Part shown: positions 7,140-11,558 of the stretch, piece after piece | How positions within the stretch are numbered: position 1 is the stretch's first letter | Layout: every line of letters starts with the position of its first letter | Source: an uncultured Bacteroidales bacterium | Lineage (GTDB): Bacteria; Bacteroidota; Bacteroidia; Bacteroidales; Paludibacteraceae | NCBI GenBank assembly: GCA_903873355.1 | Contig: CAIQOG010000188.1 | Coordinates: 1-11,558 of the forward strand | Length of the DNA: 11,558 nt | Reading direction: 5' to 3' | The notes under the pieces: model-generated | The model's database searches: none | The model's input: only the letters and a program-made list of their open reading frames with translations | What the model was told of the DNA's origin: nothing | Position numbers and translations under genes: made by a program

Positions 7140-9824
7140 TTAAAATCTGATTTTCAAATTCATTGACCAGGTGCGTCCAAAGCCATAGAATACACTCGCT
7201 TTATCTTGGGTATGATATGTTCCATCATCATTAGCATCTGTAATGTATTGAGTATCGAGCAGGTTATAGATATTTCCAACTAAAGTTGCATCGAAAGTTC
7301 CAATTTTGAATCGGTAGTTTGCTGAAAAGTCAAATGTAACAGCATCAGGTATCATCCAGGGTTGTCCAAAGTTCGAATCTGTGAGGCTTGTACCAACTGA
7401 TGAAATACTAAAGTAAGAATAGTTCTTGCCAAAATAATTGCCATCTAATCCAATTCTGAAACCCTTTAGAATCTGATAGTTAATTCCAAGTGCAGCAGTA
7501 TTCTGAGCTGAGTTTCCAACATGAATTCCTGCGAGGTTTACATTTATTTTTGCATGTTGATCACTTAGCATTTCTACTATATTTCCTAAAGCGTCAGTTG
7601 GCTGACCCTGTGTATTATACAAATAACCGGTAGCATTATTCTGCCATATCCAGTCACCGAGTGAAACCATTCCGGTAATTTCCAAATCTTTAACCGGTTT
7701 TGACACAAAGTCAAGCTCCAATCCCTGATGTAAAGCATTTACACCCTGCATATTAACCACCAAACTTGATTGAGAATTTGCATTAATAGCACGAATCAGC
7801 GTTTTATCAATCCAGTTGGTACGATACCAGTTCAGGTTAGCCGTAAAGTATTTTGAACGGAATCCATAACCCAATTCAGTTGAAAAAGCTTTTTCGTTTA
7901 CAGCGTTTGGATTAATCAGGTTACTGGTTGTTGATTGAAGAAATGCACCACCTGAAAAGAAAGGAGCGCGTGATATAACACCGATATTGGCAAATACATT
8001 TTGATGTTGATCTATATTGTAATTTGCACCACCTTTTGCCGAGTAACCTAAGAAGTTAACCATTTTTGAAAGAGCCTGATTAGCATCGTAATAAAAACGA
8101 TCATATCGCCAGTTTGAAGTGTTTGATGCTGAAAGCGAAATGAATGAACTCAGACCATTTTTGTTGTATTCAGCTTGTCCGAATAAACCTTCGCTCGCTA
8201 CAAATCCATCATAATCACGATAAACTACATCTCCAACAACAAGTTTTTTTGTCATCCAGCTTTGGTCTGTAAGTAATGGACGCAATGAAGTTGCATCGAT
8301 AAAGAAGTTACCACCATATAAGTCAGTAATAACATTGGTATGAGTTCCTTTATAATAACGTAAATCAACACCACCATAGAAATCAATATCCTGAGTCAGT
8401 TTTGTGGTGTAAGTAGATAAAGCACCTACCCAAACATGTTTATTGATTGCAGACGACATTACCATTACTGAACCATTATATGGAACGCCTTCTTTAGGTT
8501 GGTTTATATCATAAATATGACCGAAATTAAATGTACCATCAACATTTCTAAAACCATTTGCAATAACATTTCCTTTGTCATCATATCCATTAACTAATCC
8601 ACCTGTAGAGCCATACCAGTTTGTCCGATCTGTACTGGCAAATCCCTGACCTCCCCAGCCACCACCATCACCTAACGATAGGTAAAGGGCTGTTGAAAGA
8701 CTTGATTTTTCATCAATAGTCCAAAAGTGATTCAATGATATTTGAGGTTTGTTATAATAATTGTATGATGATTGTTTGCGTTGTCCGTTCATGTCAAAAC
8801 CATACGAAGCATTATATCTTGAACCCTGAGGATGTCTTTTCCATTCAGATTCCAAAAGTTTATCAGCATTATTTCTCTGATTATGCCATTGGGGTGCAGA
8901 GAATGCTGTAAATGATAGTTGTTGGGAGTCGCTAAGTTTTTTTGATATATTGATAAAATACGAATATGCTTCATATTCTGTTCCCTGAATATAACCATTA
9001 CTCGTTGTTTTTGAACCTAAAAGGGTTATTGCCCAGTTATTGGCAGTTAAACCTGTTGAGACAGCAAAACCTATTTTTGCATAACCGTCATTTCCAATTC
9101 CATATGAAACAGAACCACCTTTTACAGCGTCAGTTGAACGGGTTAATACATTGATAGATCCACCTAACGATGGTGAAGCTACTTTCGAAGCTCCAAGACC
9201 ACGCTGAACCTGCATAGAGCGGGTTACATCGCTTAATGCGCCCCAGTTTGACCAATATACGCCTCCCCATTCCATATCATTCATCGGAACGCCGTTAATC
9301 ATAACAGCAATATTCGGAGCTTCAAATCCTCGTAAGTTTACGCGTGAATCACCATATCCACCACCTTGTTTGGTTGCATAAATACCCGGTGTTGATTTTA
9401 AAATTTCAGGAAATTCCTGTGTTCCCAGTTTATTTTCAATTAGTACCGGATCAACTACCGAAAGTGCTACCGGAGTTTTGCGGCGAATTGCAACAGATGA
9501 GGTTACTGTTACGTCATTCAATCCAATCGAAGAACTTTCAAGTTCAATTGTTCCCAAATCTTTTGTTTTTGTCGATACTTCAATTGTTTTCGAAAAATAA
9601 CCAATGTAAGAAATTGCAATCTCTTGTTTCCCAGCAGGGATTTTAAGAGTAAAGCTGCCATCAAGTGACGTAGCTACACCGACTCCGGATGCAGGGTTGA
9701 TAACACTAACACCGACAAGTGCTTCATTCGTGGATTTGTCTACCACAGTACCTTTAATCAATCCTTGCGAATATGAGAGCGTAGCAACCATAATCACAGC
9801 AAAAAATGAAAGAATTTTTTTCAT
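7140..9824 (-). CDS. TonB-dependent outer-membrane receptor with carboxypeptidase-regulatory-like N-terminal domain
   Basis: The protein has 894 residues. The signal peptide is about 1-19 (ATLSYSQ). A CarboxypepD_reg-like beta-sandwich spans about 22-95 (IKGTVVDKSTNEALVGVSV, SLDGSFTLKIPAG, SYIGY). A TonB-box-like DVTVTSS lies at 104-110. The plug spans about 115-230, with LRGFEAPNIAVMINGVPMND (164-183) and SLGGSINVLTRS. A 22-strand-type barrel runs to the C-terminal Phe (MNLKIRF), as expected for Bam-assembled barrels. Such receptors import ligands across the outer membrane using TonB-ExbBD energy. The substrate cannot be read from sequence. The N-terminal extension and the YWSNWGAL plug segment are of a type common in Bacteroidota. 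Unlike SusC systems, no susD follows; the next two genes encode other lipoproteins. A -7-like element lies 46 bases upstream, and no sigma/anti-sigma pair or regulator is adjacent. The chain appears intact and full length. Confidence 0.95.
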   Translation of the reverse strand: MKKILSFFAVIMVATLSYSQGLIKGTVVDKSTNEALVGVSVINPASGVGVATSLDGSFTLKIPAGKQEIAISYIGYFSKTIEVSTKTKDLGTIELESSSIGLNDVTVTSSVAIRRKTPVALSVVDPVLIENKLGTQEFPEILKSTPGIYATKQGGGYGDSRVNLRGFEAPNIAVMINGVPMNDMEWGGVYWSNWGALSDVTRSMQVQRGLGASKVASPSLGGSINVLTRSTDAVKGGSVSYGIGNDGYAKIGFAVSTGLTANNWAITLLGSKTTSNGYIQGTEYEAYSYFINISKKLSDSQQLSFTAFSAPQWHNQRNNADKLLESEWKRHPQGSRYNASYGFDMNGQRKQSSYNYYNKPQISLNHFWTIDEKSSLSTALYLSLGDGGGWGGQGFASTDRTNWYGSTGGLVNGYDDKGNVIANGFRNVDGTFNFGHIYDINQPKEGVPYNGSVMVMSSAINKHVWVGALSTYTTKLTQDIDFYGGVDLRYYKGTHTNVITDLYGGNFFIDATSLRPLLTDQSWMTKKLVVGDVVYRDYDGFVASEGLFGQAEYNKNGLSSFISLSASNTSNWRYDRFYYDANQALSKMVNFLGYSAKGGANYNIDQHQNVFANIGVISRAPFFSGGAFLQSTTSNLINPNAVNEKAFSTELGYGFRSKYFTANLNWYRTNWIDKTLIRAINANSQSSLVVNMQGVNALHQGLELDFVSKPVKDLEITGMVSLGDWIWQNNATGYLYNTQGQPTDALGNIVEMLSDQHAKINVNLAGIHVGNSAQNTAALGINYQILKGFRIGLDGNYFGKNYSYFSISSVGTSLTDSNFGQPWMIPDAVTFDFSANYRFKIGTFDATLVGNIYNLLDTQYITDANDDGTYHTQDKASVFYGFGRTWSMNLKIRF

Positions 9825-9870
9825 AAGGATGTTGAATTAGTAATTCATTAAATTTATTTTTTAAGCAGTG

Positions 9871-9878
9871 CAAATATA
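9871..9878 (-). promoter_or_regulatory. Putative -7 element of the receptor/lipoprotein operon
   Basis: On the minus strand this reads TATATTTG, an exact match to TAnnTTTG, and would give a leader of about 40 bases before the receptor ATG. No TTTG is found at the expected -33 distance, so activation by a regulator or simply a weak promoter is possible. The divergent guaD promoter lies about 130 bases away in the same intergenic region. Confidence 0.5.
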
Positions 9879-10010
9879 TGGTTTTTAGTGTAAGTGTTTG
9901 TATTTTTAAATGAATATTTATCAACAATTTAAACATATTCGATTTAATAGCATTTATTGAAATAAATATCGCTGTCTACTGAGATGTAGATTTTATAATG
10001 CTTTCAAGGT

Positions 10011-10039
10011 TTTCTTATTCAAAAAATATAGTATCTTTG
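10011..10039 (+). promoter_or_regulatory. Putative guaD promoter (Bacteroidetes-type)
   Basis: TATCTTTG at 10032-10039 is an exact TAnnTTTG -7 match. A weak -33 candidate, TTTC at 10011-10014, lies 17 bases upstream. The expected transcription start leaves a leader of about 25-30 bases before the ATG at 10072, with no riboswitch-sized structure. Confidence 0.6.
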
Positions 10040-10045
10040 TCAGCC

Positions 10046-10061
10046 ATTTTTTAGAAAGTAA
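10046..10061 (+). promoter_or_regulatory. guaD leader motif shared with gyrA leader
   Basis: ATTTTTTAGAAAGTAA differs at one base from 926-941 in front of gyrA and lies at nearly the same distance from its -7 element (14 versus 12 bases, start to start). It falls around the expected transcript 5' end. It has no inverted-repeat character, so a sequence rather than hairpin signal is implied. Confidence 0.4.
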
Positions 10062-10071
10062 GTTAATCAAT

Positions 10072-10542
10072 ATGAATTACAACGAAAAATATATGCGTAA
10101 GGCAATCGCCTTGTCCATTGAAAATATAAAAAAAGGAGGTGGTCCTTTTGCTGCAGTGATTGTAAAGGATGGAAAAATTGTTTCAACAGGTACTAACGGT
10201 GTCACAACTCACAACGACCCGACAGCACATGCTGAAGTAACTGCCATTCGCAAAGCAGCTAAAAAACTGAAAACTTTCGATTTAGCGGGATGTGAGATAT
10301 ACACTTCATGCGAGCCTTGTCCGATGTGTCTGGGAGCTGTATATTGGGCGCATCTGGATAAAATGTATTATGGAAACACCAAAACTGATGCCAAAAACAT
10401 TGGCTTTGACGATTCATTTATTTATGACGAAATTGAACTTAAGCTTTCGGAGAGACGTTTAAAGTCAGTTCGGAAGTTGCCTGACGAAGCTATTAAAGCT
10501 TTCCAGGCATGGACAGATACTACCGATAAAATTGAGTATTAA
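10072..10542 (+). CDS. guaD: Guanine deaminase (GuaD, cytidine-deaminase-fold type)
   Basis: GuaD hydrolyses guanine to xanthine and ammonia in cytosolic purine salvage. The 156 residues match the length and layout I recall for Bacillus subtilis GuaD. The zinc ligands are H53 in DPTAHAEVTAIRKA and C83/C86 in TSCEPCPMCLGAVYWA. The catalytic proton shuttle is E55. The segment GFDDSFIYDEI (111-121) carries D114, which recognises guanine in the Bacillus enzyme, and the C-terminal FQAW...EY with terminal Tyr156 is also typical. In characterised relatives the C-terminal segment is domain-swapped in a dimer. These features distinguish it from TadA, the tRNA adenosine deaminase of the same superfamily, which lacks the TDA..GFDDSF and terminal Tyr features. 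It is divergent from the receptor operon and has its own promoter. mfd follows in the same direction with no terminator seen between, so read-through is possible. Confidence 0.9.
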   Translation: MNYNEKYMRKAIALSIENIKKGGGPFAAVIVKDGKIVSTGTNGVTTHNDPTAHAEVTAIRKAAKKLKTFDLAGCEIYTSCEPCPMCLGAVYWAHLDKMYYGNTKTDAKNIGFDDSFIYDEIELKLSERRLKSVRKLPDEAIKAFQAWTDTTDKIEY

Positions 10543-10587
10543 GATGGTATGTTGTTATTTAATAGAGCTTTAAACAAATTACAAATA

Positions 10588-10624
10588 AACCAGTCAACCA
10601 ATTAACCGATTAACTTAACCGATT
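10588..10624 (+). repeat. Degenerate 8-bp tandem repeats upstream of mfd
   Basis: The units are AACCAGTC, AACCAATT, AACCGATT, a short AACTT, and AACCGATT. The array includes the TAA (10603-10605) that closes the mfd frame upstream, and it runs into the segment that looks like the Mfd N-terminus. It may be simple AT-rich spacer sequence. With only about four imperfect units, slippage should be infrequent. Confidence 0.6.
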
Positions 10625-10662
10625 TTCAACAATTTTACAGCCTGCACCCGCAAGTAAAACAG

Positions 10663-11558
10663 GTGCAAAACTGGCTGACTTCACTTGAACCAAATCTAAA
10701 AATTTCCGGTTTAAGTGGATCTTCATCTGCTCTTGTTATTGCATCACTTTTCAAAGCTAACCCTCAGAACCATATTATAATACGCGATGATGCTGATGAT
10801 GCAGCGTATTTGTATAACGATTTAAAACAGATTCTATCCACTGAAGAAGTTTTCTATTTCCCATCGGCTTTTAAAAAAGCAATCAAACTTACCCAACTTG
10901 ATACTGCAAATGAGATTCTGCGAACGGAAGTTCTGAATCGTCTGGCAAATACACCAAAACCTTGTCTGATAGTTACTTCGCCTGAATCTCTCATTCAGAA
11001 AGTTGTTTCAGCTGAAAGTATGCAAAGTCAAATGTTGCGAATGTGTGTTGGTGAAAATATCGGGATTGATTTTGTTGTCGATATGCTGTTAACCTATGGT
11101 TTTCAGCGGGTTGATTTTGTTTATGAACCCGGACAGTTTTCGGTGCGCGGAAGTATTGTTGATATCTTTTCATTTGCGAATGAATTGCCCTACCGGTGCG
11201 ACTTTTTCGGGGATGAGGTGGAATCTATCCGTATTTTTGATATAGAAACACAACTCTCGAAAGAGAAGGTTACTGAGATAGCTATTATTCCTGATTTTCA
11301 GCATGATAAGTCTGTGAAATTGATATCTTTTTTTGATTTTCTTTCTGCGAATGCCCTTCTTAGTTTTACAAATGCAGCCTTCGTGCGCGAAAGAATCAAT
11401 CAGCTTTATAATGAGCAACTTATCAAAGCTAATGAAACCGGTCATCAAACTCCACATTTGAATAAAACGCATATTTCGGGTGATGATTTTATAGATCAGG
11501 TTGAAAAGTTTCGTAAAATTGAATGGGGCGAAAAGACTTATTTTAGGCATAATACAAC
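10663..11558 (+). CDS. mfd: Transcription-repair coupling factor Mfd, N-terminal part (3' end beyond window)
   Basis: Mfd is a cytosolic translocase that removes stalled RNA polymerase from lesions and recruits UvrA. Only the N-terminal UvrB-like, UvrA-binding module is present, about 300 residues of a protein usually over 1000 long. Recognisable segments are LDTANEILRTEVLNRL, CLIVTSPESL, then YGFQRVDFVYEPGQFSVRGS with IVDIFSFANELPYRCDFFGDEVESIRIFD, and TQLSKEK. The nucleotide loop is degenerate (GLSGSSSA, no GKT), as expected for this module. The given start is the first canonical codon, a GTG. However, the frame is open back to 10606, and TDFQQFYSLHPQVKQ (10618-10662) resembles the usual Mfd N-terminus. 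The true start is therefore probably upstream, possibly ATT at 10609. It follows guaD and may share its transcript. The helicase modules lie outside the window. Confidence 0.93.
   Translation, partial: MQNWLTSLEPNLKISGLSGSSSALVIASLFKANPQNHIIIRDDADDAAYLYNDLKQILSTEEVFYFPSAFKKAIKLTQLDTANEILRTEVLNRLANTPKPCLIVTSPESLIQKVVSAESMQSQMLRMCVGENIGIDFVVDMLLTYGFQRVDFVYEPGQFSVRGSIVDIFSFANELPYRCDFFGDEVESIRIFDIETQLSKEKVTEIAIIPDFQHDKSVKLISFFDFLSANALLSFTNAAFVRERINQLYNEQLIKANETGHQTPHLNKTHISGDDFIDQVEKFRKIEWGEKTYFRHNT

Noticed and set aside
9344..9646. 100-residue plus-strand frame, and 8966-9154 plus
   Set aside because: They are antisense to the plug and N-terminal coding region of the TonB receptor. No start context or recognisable domain.
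4949..9824. SusC/SusD polysaccharide utilisation locus
   Set aside because: Neither lipoprotein has SusD features (helical TPR-rich fold), and there is no glycoside hydrolase or hybrid sensor in view, so the label is not supported.
9952..9967. Short palindrome ATTTATT-ga-AATAAAT between the divergent promoters
   Set aside because: Seven A/T pairs with a 2-base loop in AT-rich DNA are expected by chance. An operator is possible but not supported.
10072..10542. TadA (tRNA adenosine-34 deaminase) as identity of the deaminase
   Set aside because: TDA..GFDDSFIYDEI, the AEVTAIRKA form of the zinc motif and the C-terminal FQAW...EY fit guanine deaminase better.
11170..11550. 126-residue open frame on the minus strand
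   Set aside because: It lies fully antisense to the mfd frame, whose translation matches Mfd closely. The minus-strand protein has no family signature and no promoter.

Overview
The window looks like chromosomal DNA of a Bacteroidota bacterium, probably order Bacteroidales. The evidence is AT-rich sequence, promoters resembling the Bacteroidetes TAnnTTTG (-7) element, A/T-rich start regions without Shine-Dalgarno sequences, a TonB-dependent receptor with a carboxypeptidase-regulatory-like N-terminal extension next to lipoproteins, and GyrA, IspE and Mfd sequences of the type remembered from Bacteroides relatives. The genus is not determinable by eye. No tRNA, rRNA, CRISPR array, insertion sequence or phage gene was seen. 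No gene-free stretch exceeds 300 bases; the longest is the 247-base divergent promoter region at 9825-10071.

Layout. (1) 2-784 (+): ispE, missing its first dozen or so codons at the left edge and closed by a strong intrinsic terminator at 805-843. (2) 891-4950 (+): gyrA from its own promoter, then a secreted TPR protein. A 12-bp stem-loop lies between them and a GAAA-loop terminator follows. (3) 9878 down to 4949 (-): an apparent three-gene cell-envelope operon. It encodes a TonB-dependent outer-membrane receptor, a 416-residue lipoprotein with a choice-of-anchor-J-type C-terminus, and a 278-residue lipoprotein predicted to be a ConA/LamG-like beta-sandwich. A perfect 14-bp inverted repeat sits between the two lipoproteins. 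(4) 10011-11558 (+): guanine deaminase guaD from a good promoter, then mfd, which runs off the right edge.

How the genes relate. The flanking genes are housekeeping: isoprenoid precursors, DNA supercoiling, purine salvage and transcription-coupled repair. The accessory part is the receptor/lipoprotein operon. It resembles a nutrient-uptake locus (receptor plus lipoproteins likely at the cell surface) but has no SusD homologue, regulator or obvious hydrolase here, so its substrate is unknown. It is the best candidate for something undescribed.

Other points of interest: mfd has no ATG, GTG or TTG where the family's N-terminus should begin, and the frame there comes out of a degenerate 8-bp repeat array. 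The gyrA and guaD leaders share a near-identical 16-mer at matching positions. GyrA has a degenerate canonical GyrA box plus a second RGGKG motif, and Gly at the position equivalent to E. coli Asp87.
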